Assembly: GCA_030433255.1 (NCBI GenBank)
Contig: JAUIMI010000001.1
Coordinates: 149,378 to 213,377 of the forward strand
DNA from: a bacterium
GTDB taxonomy: Bacteria; Patescibacteriota; Minisyncoccia; Phycocordibacterales; UBA1006
Reading direction: 5' to 3'
Length of the DNA stretch: 64,000 bases
Shown piece after piece: positions 43,614 to 52,525 of the stretch (its first letter is position 1; each line of letters begins with the position of its first letter). The position numbers and the translations under genes are program-made. Below the pieces are notes generated by a model that was not told the origin of the DNA, searched no databases, and saw only the letters and a list, made by a program, of their open reading frames with translations.

Positions 43614-45485
43614 ATGAGATATAAACAGTTTGAAATTAAAAATTTTAAAGGAATAAAAGAAATAACTTTTCCTTTAGATAAAACAGAAGAAGGTAAAATA
43701 TTCACTCTTGTTGGGTTAAATGAGAGTGGTAAGACTACAATACTTGAAGCAATTAGCTTGTTGAATGAAGATATTGAAGATTCTGACAAGCACAAACTTA
43801 TTCCTAAAAGTGAAAGTAGTAGTTTTTCTGATGAAATATCAATCAAGGCAACCTTAGAACTCGAAGATTCTGACAAAAAAAAGTTTGAAAAGTTAGTTAA
43901 TGAACAAGACTTAGTTCTTGTTAAAGGTATCGAAAAAATAACTGTTACTAAAATATTTACTTATAAATTAGCTAAACATGAAAATACTGAATTAGAAATA
44001 GAATCAGATGTGATTATTGCTAAGAAAAGAAGGGGAACTAAAGAGTACGCCTTGACTGAGGATGTTAAAAGAAAAATCTTAGAGGATTTATTTAAAACAA
44101 ATGCACCTCGAGTTGTGTTCTATCAAAATTTTCTATCAGATTTTCCTAATAAGATATATTTAAGTCCCAGTTTAAATGAGGGTAAAATGCAACCTTCATA
44201 TCGAAAAGTTCTTAAGGATATTTTGCGCGCATCAGGGGAATCAGCTTCGATTAAGGAACTGATTACAGATAGGATAATGGAGATTGATAGAGATGTTAAT
44301 GGAGATGAAATAGATTCATTGAAAACTTCTCTTGATGCTACAATGGGTCGAATGAGTCAAAAAATAACTGAAGAAGTTTTTAGTTATTGGGAAAAAATTC
44401 TAACTAAGGAAGGAGATAACTCTTCACCTACAAGACCTAAAAAAGAAATTGTTATAACATATGGAATTGAACAAAATAGATATATACAAAAAGCTCCTCA
44501 ACAGTTAATTAGCCCTGTTCCTTATCTTGAAATCAAGGTAAAAGAAGGGGCTGAGAAATACAATATTAGCGAAAGGAGTTTAGGCTTTAGATGGTTTTTC
44601 TCTTTTTTCTTATTCATTTTATTTAGAAAAGAAAGAGTAGAAGATACAGGGGAAACATTATTTTTGATTGATGAACCAGCTTCTAATTTACATTCAACTG
44701 CTCAGGTTCAAATCCTAGAAACTTTCAAAAAAATTACAGATAGTAATAAAATTATCTATACGACCCATAGTCATCATTTAATTAATCCTTACTGGCTAGA
44801 AACTAGTTTTATTGTGAGAAATAAAGCCTTAGATTATGAGAATGAATTTGATTTTGGTACGTCAATGACTGATATTGAATTAGTTCCTTATCCTGTGTTT
44901 GTTGTAAATAACTCAAATCAAGCAACTTACTTCCAACCAATTTTGGACAGCCTAGATTATCAACCTTCAAAGTTGGAAAATTGCCCAGAAATAATAGTTG
45001 TAGAAGGAAAAAATGATTACTATACTTTAAAATATATAAATGAAGTTATTTTTAATTCTAAATATACTTTAAATTTTTATCCAGGGACTGGAGCTGGTAA
45101 AAACAGTCATGTGATTAAATTATACTTAGCGTGGGGAAAAAAATGTATTGTTCTTGAAGACGGTGATAGTGCTGGTATAGATGGAAAACAAAAGTACATT
45201 GATGAGATAGGAGTAGCTATTGAAGATAATGTTTTTACTCTGGCAGATATCTCGCAAACTTGGTTAAACGGAACAACCGAAAGTGTTTTTTCCTCAGAAC
45301 CAGAAAAAATGAAAATCATTAATTTATATTATCCTGATCAAAAGGTTTTTTCTAAAAAAATGTTTAATATTTCAATACAAAATTTATTAATGTCTTCCAA
45401 GAAGATTGATCTAAATAAAAAAACAATTACAAATTTTGAAAAAATATTCAATTTTTTAGGTGAAAAATTTAAAGATGAAGAGTAA
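43614..45485 (+). CDS. OLD-family ATPase with TOPRIM nuclease domain
   Basis: The 623-aa protein has an SMC/RecF-like ATPase: Walker A GLNESGKTTILEAI near residue 35, and LFLIDEPASNLHSTAQVQIL as Walker B near 350. The C-terminal TOPRIM nuclease shows IIVVEGKNDYYTL (catalytic Glu) and VLEDGDSAGIDG. OLD proteins are anti-phage or lysogeny-exclusion nucleases; class 2 forms (GajA) work with a UvrD-like helicase, which is absent here, so this is a stand-alone form. I chose the second ATG because TATAAT at 43601-43606 lies 7 nt before it. Confidence 0.88.
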   Translation: MRYKQFEIKNFKGIKEITFPLDKTEEGKIFTLVGLNESGKTTILEAISLLNEDIEDSDKHKLIPKSESSSFSDEISIKATLELEDSDKKKFEKLVNEQDLVLVKGIEKITVTKIFTYKLAKHENTELEIESDVIIAKKRRGTKEYALTEDVKRKILEDLFKTNAPRVVFYQNFLSDFPNKIYLSPSLNEGKMQPSYRKVLKDILRASGESASIKELITDRIMEIDRDVNGDEIDSLKTSLDATMGRMSQKITEEVFSYWEKILTKEGDNSSPTRPKKEIVITYGIEQNRYIQKAPQQLISPVPYLEIKVKEGAEKYNISERSLGFRWFFSFFLFILFRKERVEDTGETLFLIDEPASNLHSTAQVQILETFKKITDSNKIIYTTHSHHLINPYWLETSFIVRNKALDYENEFDFGTSMTDIELVPYPVFVVNNSNQATYFQPILDSLDYQPSKLENCPEIIVVEGKNDYYTLKYINEVIFNSKYTLNFYPGTGAGKNSHVIKLYLAWGKKCIVLEDGDSAGIDGKQKYIDEIGVAIEDNVFTLADISQTWLNGTTESVFSSEPEKMKIINLYYPDQKVFSKKMFNISIQNLLMSSKKIDLNKKTITNFEKIFNFLGEKFKDEE

Positions 45486-45589
45486 GTTTTGATACTAAAT
45501 TCATGAGGAAATACAAACTAAAAGTATAATTATTGTGCTTTCCTATCACCTGATAAACTCCTTAAATACAGGTAAAATACAGGTAAATT

Positions 45590-45617
45590 AAAAACACCAT
45601 TAAATAGGTGTTTTTTG
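45590..45617. terminator. Terminator hairpin
   Basis: AAAACACCAT paired with its complement around TAAA, with T6; it lies between the convergent OLD gene and the zinc-ribbon gene. A tandem ATACAGGTAAA repeat lies just before it. Confidence 0.7.
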
Positions 45618-45619
45618 TA

Positions 45620-46279
45620 TTATAGAAATTCTCCTTTCAATCCAATATAATCATCAGTATTAAAATGAATAACTTGCCTTCCTGCGTCATAGAAAGGTGC
45701 TTCGACTTTTATAGTTGAGCTGTTTTTTAAATTATTAATAAAACTAGAGGATTTATTAATAAAGATAATCTCAGAGCTACCGTCGGCAGAGCCAGAGATT
45801 GAATATGTTACAGGGTCGCCATCATCAAATCGTACCTTGATGGTTTCGTCATAAGTTTGAAATTGTCCTTTTGTTGTTCCAATAAGAACTTCTTCACCGT
45901 CGCCCTCATTAAGATTTCTGACGATCAGTTGAAATTGTGAACCTCCATTGTATGGAAAATCAAACTCTAATTCATTCGTAGAAAATAGTTTTGCAAAACT
46001 TTGAGGCTTATCTGTAAATTCATCTAATACTGTTGAGTATTTCCACTCAGGAATACCGTTATTTGTCTCTAATTGGCTCGTAGAGAGGTTTGTTTCTGTA
46101 TCGCTCGACGATGATGACATCATGACAAATAAGAACGGTAAACCTATAAAAATTAAGAGTATAGTTTTTATTGGATTACGAACAATCCATGATCTTTGGT
46201 CTGCTGTACACTGCGAACATCGCTTCGCTTTCTTTGGAATATCTACTTGGCATTCCTTACATTTTTTAATTTCTGACAT
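45620..46279 (-). CDS. Zinc-ribbon membrane protein, 219 aa
   Basis: An N-terminal zinc ribbon with two CxxC knuckles (KKCKECQ and RCSQCTA) is followed by one membrane helix (TILLIFIGLPFLFVMM) and a 150-residue beta-rich domain outside or inside the cell (EWKYSTVLDEFTDKPQSFAK...). It resembles zinc-ribbon proteins with an invasion-associated-type domain found on mobile elements. Part of the accessory block between glmS and ssrA. Function unknown. Confidence 0.6.
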   Translation of the reverse strand: MSEIKKCKECQVDIPKKAKRCSQCTADQRSWIVRNPIKTILLIFIGLPFLFVMMSSSSSDTETNLSTSQLETNNGIPEWKYSTVLDEFTDKPQSFAKLFSTNELEFDFPYNGGSQFQLIVRNLNEGDGEEVLIGTTKGQFQTYDETIKVRFDDGDPVTYSISGSADGSSEIIFINKSSSFINNLKNSSTIKVEAPFYDAGRQVIHFNTDDYIGLKGEFL

Positions 46280-46599
46280 TTTTAATATTGATTATTTGAT
46301 AAGTAACAATCTGTTAATGGCAGACAAAAAGCCCACCACCAGATAGAACTATTGCTAGTTCTCACATACAAGTTTCCAAGATGTGGCACGTAAAGAACAA
46401 CCCTGATGATGGGGTTTTTATTCTTTACGTGACTTTATGGTCATATTTGAGACATACCTTATATATAGCCTATGCATAACATATACATGAGATATAAGGG
46501 TTAGCCCACTAGATTGTTAATTTAATTTTAAATCATTCTATAAAAATAAGAAAGAGGTGAGGGCTTGTAAATTATTATACACCAGTGTATAATTTTAAC
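46280..46599. other. Non-coding stretch with a long hairpin and the MerR promoter
   Basis: No supported ORF. It contains the hairpin CACGTAAAGAA...TTCTTTACGTG (46388-46432), whose loop holds a second AACCC/GGGTT hairpin with a T-run, and the regulator promoter at its right end. Confidence 0.55.
46565..46593 (+). promoter_or_regulatory. MerR-type operator-promoter
   Basis: TTGTAA (46565-46570) and TATAAT (46588-46593) are spaced 17 bp. The perfect inverted repeat ATTATACAC-CA-GTGTATAAT (46574-46593) covers the spacer and the -10 box. Transcription would begin at or next to the ATG at 46600. Confidence 0.75.
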
Positions 46600-47412
46600 A
46601 TGAACAAAGAACTTACGCACGAGATGTACGCTTACCATAGCGATGGCTTTATAAAAGCACTTAATGAATATATGTTTTCTAAAAATGAAAGCGTTACAAG
46701 TTTAAAAGGTCACCTTAGGGATAGGCAGTTTAGAATTTCCAATGCTCATGTTTCTTACAGAAATATAAACCATTGGGAAGAGGTAGGTTTGCTATCAGAA
46801 TTTATTAGAAATGAGGAAAAGGGCTGGAGACGTTTTACTTTATTAGATCTAATTTGGATTAAGGTGATTGAGCACTTTAGAAGTTTTGGGGTAGGTCTTG
46901 AGGAAATTAAAAAGATTAAAGAATCTTTTGAGTGGGATAAAAAAGCCGAAACCTATCCATTTTTTGAATTTGCCATAGTTCAATCTATTTTCTCAAAAGA
47001 TGATCACTTTTTTTATCTTACCTTAAATGGTGAGGCTGGTTTAATAAAAGAATCAACACTACAAACTGCAAAAACTTTTCATGGAGCAAGTACAATGCTG
47101 ACAGTTTCCTTAAAGCATGTTTTATCAGAAGTTATTAAAAAAGATATACCTATACCTACTTCTTTGCATTATGTTTCAGAACCTGAAATGGCAATAATTT
47201 ATGCAATGAGGGCTGGGGATTATAGTGAAATTAATTTAAAAAATAAACTTGGAAAACCTCATATTTTAAAAACTAAAAAGAAAATTAAAGGGGATCAGTC
47301 AAAGAAATTAATTCAAGAGGTAAGATCAAGAGGTTCATACGGAGAAATACTTACGAGAATAGAAAAAGGTTACGGTCAAGTTACCGAACTCATAGAAAAA
47401 ACAAAGTTATAG
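46600..47412 (+). CDS. MerR-like transcriptional regulator
   Basis: Starting at ATG 46600 the 270-aa protein has, near residues 45-105, the MerR winged-helix pattern SYRNINHWEEVGLLSEF, then GWRRFTLLDLIWIKVI and FGVGLEEIKKI. The C-terminal half is a larger effector or dimerisation region without recognised motifs. It probably controls its own promoter and perhaps the recombinase gene 240 bp downstream, acting as the element's switch (inference). Confidence 0.75.
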   Translation: MNKELTHEMYAYHSDGFIKALNEYMFSKNESVTSLKGHLRDRQFRISNAHVSYRNINHWEEVGLLSEFIRNEEKGWRRFTLLDLIWIKVIEHFRSFGVGLEEIKKIKESFEWDKKAETYPFFEFAIVQSIFSKDDHFFYLTLNGEAGLIKESTLQTAKTFHGASTMLTVSLKHVLSEVIKKDIPIPTSLHYVSEPEMAIIYAMRAGDYSEINLKNKLGKPHILKTKKKIKGDQSKKLIQEVRSRGSYGEILTRIEKGYGQVTELIEKTKL

Positions 47413-47464
47413 AAGTAATTTTTGCTATCAACGAAAAGGTTGGGGCATTATTAATTAAACTTTA

Positions 47465-47477
47465 GATAACGGTTATC
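47465..47477. promoter_or_regulatory. Inverted repeat upstream of the recombinase
   Basis: GATAAC-G-GTTATC, with a related TTGATAACGAT at about 47514; a possible operator between the regulator and recombinase genes. Confidence 0.35.
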
Positions 47478-47543
47478 AAAGATCTTGAGACCCTATCGCA
47501 ATTTCTATGAAAATTGATAACGATACAAAAATACCGTTCTGTT

Positions 47544-47645
47544 ATGAACGATGATGTGACAAGTGATGAGGTAATTGAAAAAAGAATTTCCTTTATCACA
47601 AATATTTGTACTGCTGTAGTGCAAAAAGAATTGGAGCAAAAATAA
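47544..47645 (+). CDS. Small ORF, 33 aa, just before the recombinase
   Basis: MNDDVTSDEVIEKRISFITN... ends 4 bp before the recombinase ATG, suggesting coupled translation. An acidic N-terminus and a helical C-terminus; it could be a directionality factor or a leader peptide (speculative). Confidence 0.4.
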   Translation: MNDDVTSDEVIEKRISFITNICTAVVQKELEQK

Positions 47646-47649
47646 AACT

Positions 47650-49236
47650 ATGAATCAAGACAAGCAACAAAAAAATCAAAAGGCAATAATTTATTGTCGT
47701 GTTTCCTCGAAAGGGCAAGCGAGCGATGGTAACGGGTTAACGAGCCAGCAAAAAAGATGCCAAAACTATGCAGATAGAGAAGGTTATGATGTTAAAAAAG
47801 TTTTCCCTGATAGCGTTTCGGGCGGTGGTGATTTCATGAAAAGACCTGCAATGAAAGAGCTTTTAAAATACTTAGATAGCAATGCACACCATAATTTTGT
47901 TGTTATTTTTGATGATTTAAAGAGGTTTGCTCGTGATACTGAATTTCATTTTAAGCTGAGAAGTGCCTTACGGATTCGTGGGGTTATTCCTAAATGTCTT
48001 AATTATAATTTTGATGAAAGCCCTGAGGGGATCTTTACCGAAACTATTTTTGCCGCCCAAGGGCAATTAGAGCGTGAACAGAATAGAAGGCAGGTAATAC
48101 AAAAGCAACAGGCTCGACTAGAAGCAGGGTACTGGGCATTTGGTGCCAAAAAGGGTTACAAGCAAGTTCATTTTCAAGAGCATGGAAAATTATCTGTTCC
48201 AAAAGAACCTGAGGCTTCTCTTATAAAAGAAGCATTGGAAGGTTTTGCTTCTGGTAAATTTCCTCAAAAGGCTGATGCTTGCAGGTTCCTAGTTAAAGAA
48301 GGTTTTTGGGGTGGTAAGAATCCAGATAAATATATAGATAAATTTTCTCACATGTTGAGGGATGTGTTTTACGCTGGGTATGTTGAATACCCTAAGCGCG
48401 ATATAGCAAGAAGAATGGGTAAACACGAAGGATTGATTTCATTGGAAACCTTTAATATAAATCAAAAAATACTTGCGAATAAAAAAAGAAACTTTAAAAA
48501 ACGACAAGTTATGTCGCCAGAGTTTCCATTAAGGGGTCTTGTGTGCTGTGCTGAGTGTGACGGACATATTTCTGCATCGCCCTCAGCAGGGAATGGTGGT
48601 AAATACCAGTATTATTTTTGCCAAGGAAAGAATGAGAATTGTCCTGTTCACAGAGAATCAATTCAAAAAGAAAAGATAGAATCAGAATTCCATACTTACT
48701 TTAAAAAAATACAACTAGAAGATGGTGCTGATATTTTGGTTAAAGAAATATTTGAAAAAGTATGGGAAAGTGAAATTAAAAAGTTTTCTGAAAAAGGCAA
48801 CACTTTAAAAAAACGAATTATCGAAATAGACAAAGAGCTCCCATTGATTACTCAAAAGATTATAAAAGTTAAATCAGATCTCGTAGTAGAGCAATATGAA
48901 AGTGTGATTGAGGAATTAATGAAAGAAAGAAAGGGGCTAGAGTCATTCTTACAAGATAGTAATGCAGATACTGATATTCCTTACCGAACCGCCTTGGATA
49001 AATCTTTAGAATTATTCAAAAACCCTTATAAAATATGGAGTAATGCAGATTTAGCCGAACAACATAGATTATTCTTTTTTGTTTTTGATGGAAAAATTCC
49101 TTACAGCAAAAAAGACGGTTACCGAACCGCCTCTGAGCCTTATGCTATAAGTCTTTTTCGAGAATTTGCTACTGCAAACCCCCAACAAGTGGAGATGGGC
49201 GGAATCGAACCGCCGTGTAAAAAGGAAATCCTTTAA
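47650..49236 (+). CDS. Large serine recombinase/integrase adjacent to ssrA
   Basis: The 528-aa protein has the resolvase catalytic domain (IIYCRVSSKGQASDGNGLT with the nucleophilic Ser; FDDLKRFARD), the recombinase DNA-binding domain, a zinc-ribbon (LVCCAECDGHISAS ... YYFCQGKNENC) and a coiled coil. Large serine integrases insert and excise mobile elements at attP/attB sites. Its last codons (MGGIEPPCKKEIL) are encoded by the opposite strand of the tmRNA tRNA-like end, so the reading frame runs into the target gene: the element's end is here. Confidence 0.92.
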   Translation: MNQDKQQKNQKAIIYCRVSSKGQASDGNGLTSQQKRCQNYADREGYDVKKVFPDSVSGGGDFMKRPAMKELLKYLDSNAHHNFVVIFDDLKRFARDTEFHFKLRSALRIRGVIPKCLNYNFDESPEGIFTETIFAAQGQLEREQNRRQVIQKQQARLEAGYWAFGAKKGYKQVHFQEHGKLSVPKEPEASLIKEALEGFASGKFPQKADACRFLVKEGFWGGKNPDKYIDKFSHMLRDVFYAGYVEYPKRDIARRMGKHEGLISLETFNINQKILANKKRNFKKRQVMSPEFPLRGLVCCAECDGHISASPSAGNGGKYQYYFCQGKNENCPVHRESIQKEKIESEFHTYFKKIQLEDGADILVKEIFEKVWESEIKKFSEKGNTLKKRIIEIDKELPLITQKIIKVKSDLVVEQYESVIEELMKERKGLESFLQDSNADTDIPYRTALDKSLELFKNPYKIWSNADLAEQHRLFFFVFDGKIPYSKKDGYRTASEPYAISLFREFATANPQQVEMGGIEPPCKKEIL

Positions 49237-49569
49237 CGTCTACATATATAGTCTATCTTAATTTATTTAGAGAAATTATCTAAAAGATAAACAAAAGCGA
49301 TAATTTCTCGATTCTTCTGTATTTCAAAAATAATAGGAGAAGGCTATTATTTTCTAGTCCAATGGTTATGATACATCGCTATGTCATTCAGACACTGATA
49401 TAGGATGCATTCGCTGCGAAGTTTTTTACGCAAGTGCGAAAATGTTCACATTATACTGTGAAGCAATTGATTTTTCTCCATTTAAGAAGTTGATGTGTTT
49501 TACCAGTTCACATCAAACTGGATATGCAATTAAAGAATAACGATCTTTCTAGCGAAGCCTGTCATCCCC
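49190..49569 (-). ncRNA. ssrA: Transfer-messenger RNA (tmRNA)
   Basis: The minus-strand 5' end GGGGATG (49569-49563) pairs with CATCTCC (49197-49191) as the acceptor stem, with one G-U. The T-arm GGCGG-TTCGATT-CCGCC lies just inside the 3' end; CCA is not encoded. The 380-nt length is typical. A tag reading frame on the minus strand (about 49470-49430) reads ASQYNVNIFALA then TAA, the hydrophobic ALA end being the usual degradation signal. With SmpB, coded next to it, tmRNA frees stalled ribosomes. The resume codon is inferred. Confidence 0.85.
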
Positions 49570-49670
49570 TGAAACTTCCCCTGCGGGAAGTTTCAGCCCG
49601 CTCCGAAGGATTGCCGATTTCGAGTGTATGCAAAAGATAGGCAAAGGGGAGTTAGTTATTATGATACTAA

Positions 49671-49702
49671 AATTAAAAAACCATACAATGGTTTAATTTT
49701 TT
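49671..49702. terminator. smpB terminator
   Basis: An AAATTAAAAAACCAT...ATGGTTTAATTT-type hairpin lies downstream of smpB on the minus strand, before ssrA. Confidence 0.65.
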
Positions 49703-49738
49703 ATTATTACCTATGTTCAAAATAAATTCTTTCTCTTT

Positions 49739-50185
49739 TTAATAATAATTCTTCATTGCTCGCTGTGCATCGCGTTTCGCAGTTTTGTCTTTTAGATCGT
49801 TTCGTTTGTCGTGTTTCTTTTTACCACGAGCTATAGCAATTTCTATTTTTATTAACTGTCCTTTTTCATAGATACGTAATGGCACAATAGTGAGCCCTTG
49901 CCTCTTTTGAGACTCTTTAATTTTTTTGATTTGTTGCTTTGAAAGCAATAATTTTCGTTTTTGGTATGGGTCAGTTCCTTCATATATTTTTTGGTTAGGT
50001 TGAAACAGCGGCAGGTAACAATTAACCAACCATATTTCATTATCAGCAGTGATATATGATTCTTTTAGTGAACCGTGTTTTTGGCGTAGTGTTTTTACCT
50101 CCCATCCTGCAAGTTTTATTCCTGCCTCGAATGTTTCCAGTATTTCATAACCTTGTTTTACTGTTTTATGTACAAGTAAATTCAT
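49739..50185 (-). CDS. smpB: SsrA-binding protein SmpB
   Basis: The 148-aa tmRNA partner carries tmRNA to stalled ribosomes. It shows YEILETFEAGIKLAGWEVKT, LRQKHGSLKESYI, LYEKGQLIKIEIAIARGKKK and a basic C-terminal tail (KRDAQRAMKNYY) that enters the mRNA channel. It lies 170 bp upstream of ssrA on the same strand. TATACT ends 6 nt before the ATG. Confidence 0.96.
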   Translation of the reverse strand: MNLLVHKTVKQGYEILETFEAGIKLAGWEVKTLRQKHGSLKESYITADNEIWLVNCYLPLFQPNQKIYEGTDPYQKRKLLLSKQQIKKIKESQKRQGLTIVPLRIYEKGQLIKIEIAIARGKKKHDKRNDLKDKTAKRDAQRAMKNYY

Positions 50186-50229
50186 ACATACAGTATAAAG
50201 AAATTTAGTAATAATAAAATGGTTTTAGA

Positions 50230-50257
50230 TTGCCACTTTTTCATTGCACGTTATAAT
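50230..50257 (+). promoter_or_regulatory. ftsH promoter
   Basis: TTGCCA (50230-50235) and TATAAT (50252-50257) are spaced 16 bp; the -10 box ends 7 nt before the chosen ATG 50265, so the mRNA should be leaderless. Confidence 0.65.
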
Positions 50258-50264
50258 CGACAGT

Positions 50265-52199
50265 ATGAAACTTAATTTACAACCAACAGGAAAAAAGAAA
50301 GGAGGAAAAAAGAAAAATAATAATACTCCTTCAATAAGCACTCAAATTTTAACATCATTGTTACTCTTTGCTGTATTGAGCCTAGTTATTGATTCATTCT
50401 GGTCACCGGAAGAAAATAATCGTATTTCATTATCAGAAACCGCTACGCTTGTTTCTGAAGGGAAGGTTGAAAAAATTCTTGTAAAAGGAGAAAAATTAGA
50501 AATTAACCTTGTACCTGAAACAGAAGGTGCAGAGTCTATTGAAAAAATATCTAAAAAAGAAGAAGGAACGGCATTGTCTGAGACCTTGGTTAATTACGGA
50601 GTTACGACAGAGCAGCTTACTGGACTTACGATTGAAATTGATGAACCATCTGGCTTTGCATATTGGCTGGCTCAATTAGCTCCATTTTTGTTACCGTTAC
50701 TCGGATTAATATTTATTATCTGGTTCTTTATGAGGCAGGTAAAAGGTACCAACGGACAAGCAATGAGTTTTGGAAATTCAAAGGCGCGGATTATCCTACC
50801 AAACAATAAAGATAAACGAGTAACATTCAAAGACGTAGCCGGGAATCGTGAAGCTAAAAAGGAATTAGAAGAAATGGTAGAGTTCCTAAAAAACCCTAAA
50901 AAGTTTATTGATATGGGTGCAAAAATTCCTAAAGGAGTTCTGATGACAGGTGCACCAGGAACAGGGAAAACGATGCTAGCGCGAGCGGTTGCTGGAGAAG
51001 CCAAGGTACCTTTTTTCTACCTTTCAGGTTCTGATTTTGTAGAAATGTTTGTTGGAGTTGGTGCAAGTCGTGTTCGTGATTTATTTAAAATGGCGAAAAA
51101 AATGTCTCCTGCAATAATTTTTATTGATGAAATCGATGCTGTTGGACGTTCACGTGGAGTCGGTATTGGTGGTGGAAACGATGAACGAGAGCAAACCCTC
51201 AATCAAATCTTGGTAGAAATGGATGGTTTTGAACCGAATGAAAAACTCATTGTTATGGCTGCAACTAACCGTAGTGATGTATTAGATTCAGCACTTATGC
51301 GCCCTGGTCGGTTTGATAGACGGGTAACTTTAGATTTACCAGATAGACGTGATAGAAAAAAAATATTGGAAATTCATGCAACAAAAAAACCACTTGCTGA
51401 TGATACGAATCTTCAAACTATTTCAGAGCGAACCGCTGGTTTTTCAGGAGCTGATTTGGAATCATTAATGAATGAAGGGGCTATTATTGCGGCCTTACAT
51501 AACCGCAAACAAATTACCCAAGAAGACCTACTGGAAGCACTCGAAAAGGTAATGATTGGACCTAAGCGGCAATCACATCTTGCAAACGAACACGAAAAGA
51601 AAAAAACTGCGTACCATGAGGCAGGACATGCCATCGTCGCATCTGTTCTTCCTGATGCAGATCCTGTACACAAGGTAACTATTATTCCACGTGCCCGTGC
51701 AGGAGGATTTACTATGAAATTACCTCTTGATGAGCGACGTCTTCCAACTCGAGCTATTTATGAAGATGATATTGCTATGGGGTTAGGCGGGTATGTTGCT
51801 GAAGAGAAAATATTTGGTGATATTTCTACTGGACCATCAAATGACCTTAAGGTAGCAACAGCAACAGCACGTGATATGGTTACTCGATTTGGTATGTCAT
51901 CAAAGATTGGACCTATTGTTGTTGACGGAAAACCAGCACAAACCATGTTTGGTGGACGCGTAGAGGGAAGTAGCCGCAGTGAAAAAATGCTTGAGACTAT
52001 TGATGCAGAAATTTCAGCTATCATTCATCGAGGATTAGAACGAGCTCGAAACGTTCTTGATGAATATAATGATGCATTTGTTGAAATCGCTGAGACTTTA
52101 ATCAAGGTGGAAACTTTAGAGCAAGATCAGTACAATGAAATCATTAAAAAATATGGTATTCCTATAAAAGAACTACCAGAAACAAAAAAAACCTCATAA
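50265..52199 (+). CDS. ftsH: ATP-dependent zinc metalloprotease FtsH
   Basis: A membrane AAA+ protease for quality control of membrane proteins. The 644-aa protein (start at 50265; an upstream TTG overlaps the promoter) has a Lys/Gly-rich N-terminus, two membrane helices flanking an outer domain, Walker [15 protein letters not shown], Walker [13 protein letters not shown], the second region of homology ([10 protein letters not shown]) and the zinc site HEAGHAIV with a later acidic ligand. Complete and normal in length. Confidence 0.97.
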   Translation: MKLNLQPTGKKKGGKKKNNNTPSISTQILTSLLLFAVLSLVIDSFWSPEENNRISLSETATLVSEGKVEKILVKGEKLEINLVPETEGAESIEKISKKEEGTALSETLVNYGVTTEQLTGLTIEIDEPSGFAYWLAQLAPFLLPLLGLIFIIWFFMRQVKGTNGQAMSFGNSKARIILPNNKDKRVTFKDVAGNREAKKELEEMVEFLKNPKKFIDMGAKIPKGVLMTGAPGTGKTMLARAVAGEAKVPFFYLSGSDFVEMFVGVGASRVRDLFKMAKKMSPAIIFIDEIDAVGRSRGVGIGGGNDEREQTLNQILVEMDGFEPNEKLIVMAATNRSDVLDSALMRPGRFDRRVTLDLPDRRDRKKILEIHATKKPLADDTNLQTISERTAGFSGADLESLMNEGAIIAALHNRKQITQEDLLEALEKVMIGPKRQSHLANEHEKKKTAYHEAGHAIVASVLPDADPVHKVTIIPRARAGGFTMKLPLDERRLPTRAIYEDDIAMGLGGYVAEEKIFGDISTGPSNDLKVATATARDMVTRFGMSSKIGPIVVDGKPAQTMFGGRVEGSSRSEKMLETIDAEISAIIHRGLERARNVLDEYNDAFVEIAETLIKVETLEQDQYNEIIKKYGIPIKELPETKKTS

Positions 52200-52209
52200 G
52201 AGGTTTTTT
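52184..52209 (+). terminator. ftsH terminator
   Basis: AAAAAAACCTC paired with GAGGTTTTTT across the stop codon. Confidence 0.8.
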
Positions 52210-52213
52210 CTTT

Positions 52214-52290
52214 TGGTACGCCCAGAGGGACTCGAACCCCCAACATCTGAGGAATAAGCTCAGCGCTCTAGCCAATTGAGCTATAGGCGC
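52214..52290 (-). tRNA. tRNA with apparent UAU anticodon (Ile), encoded CCA
   Basis: Minus strand: acceptor GCGCCTA pairs with TGGGCGT (one G-T at the end), the discriminator is A and CCA is encoded. The D-arm is GCTCAATTGGCTAGAGC, and the T-arm GGGGG-TTCGAGT-CCCTC. The anticodon stem CTGAG/CTCAG closes the loop CTTATTC, which puts TAT at 34-36. Position 37 is T instead of a purine, which is very unusual, so the Ile identity is provisional. Confidence 0.8.
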
Positions 52291-52355
52291 AAATAACAAC
52301 ATTATATAAATGCGCTTTTTATAGAATAACGAATTACAATAATTATTCAACTTGA

Positions 52356-52460
52356 TTAAAACCCTAAAAACCACTTTAAATATTCAAAGAGTTTTCCAAG
52401 TAACCAAAATGCAAAAATAACTAAAATAATTCGCCAAATAATTCCTAATATCTTTCCCAT
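52356..52460 (-). CDS. Small membrane protein, 34 aa
   Basis: MGKILGIIWRIILVIFAFWL... is one hydrophobic helix with a short charged segment. TATAAT on the minus strand (52472-52467) ends 6 nt before the ATG, the same geometry as larger genes here, which supports it as real. Function unknown. Confidence 0.55.
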   Translation of the reverse strand: MGKILGIIWRIILVIFAFWLLGKLFEYLKWFLGF

Positions 52461-52525
52461 ATATACATTATATCTTTTGATTTTTTATTATCAAAATCAA
52501 AAAACTATGTATACTGTAAACATAT

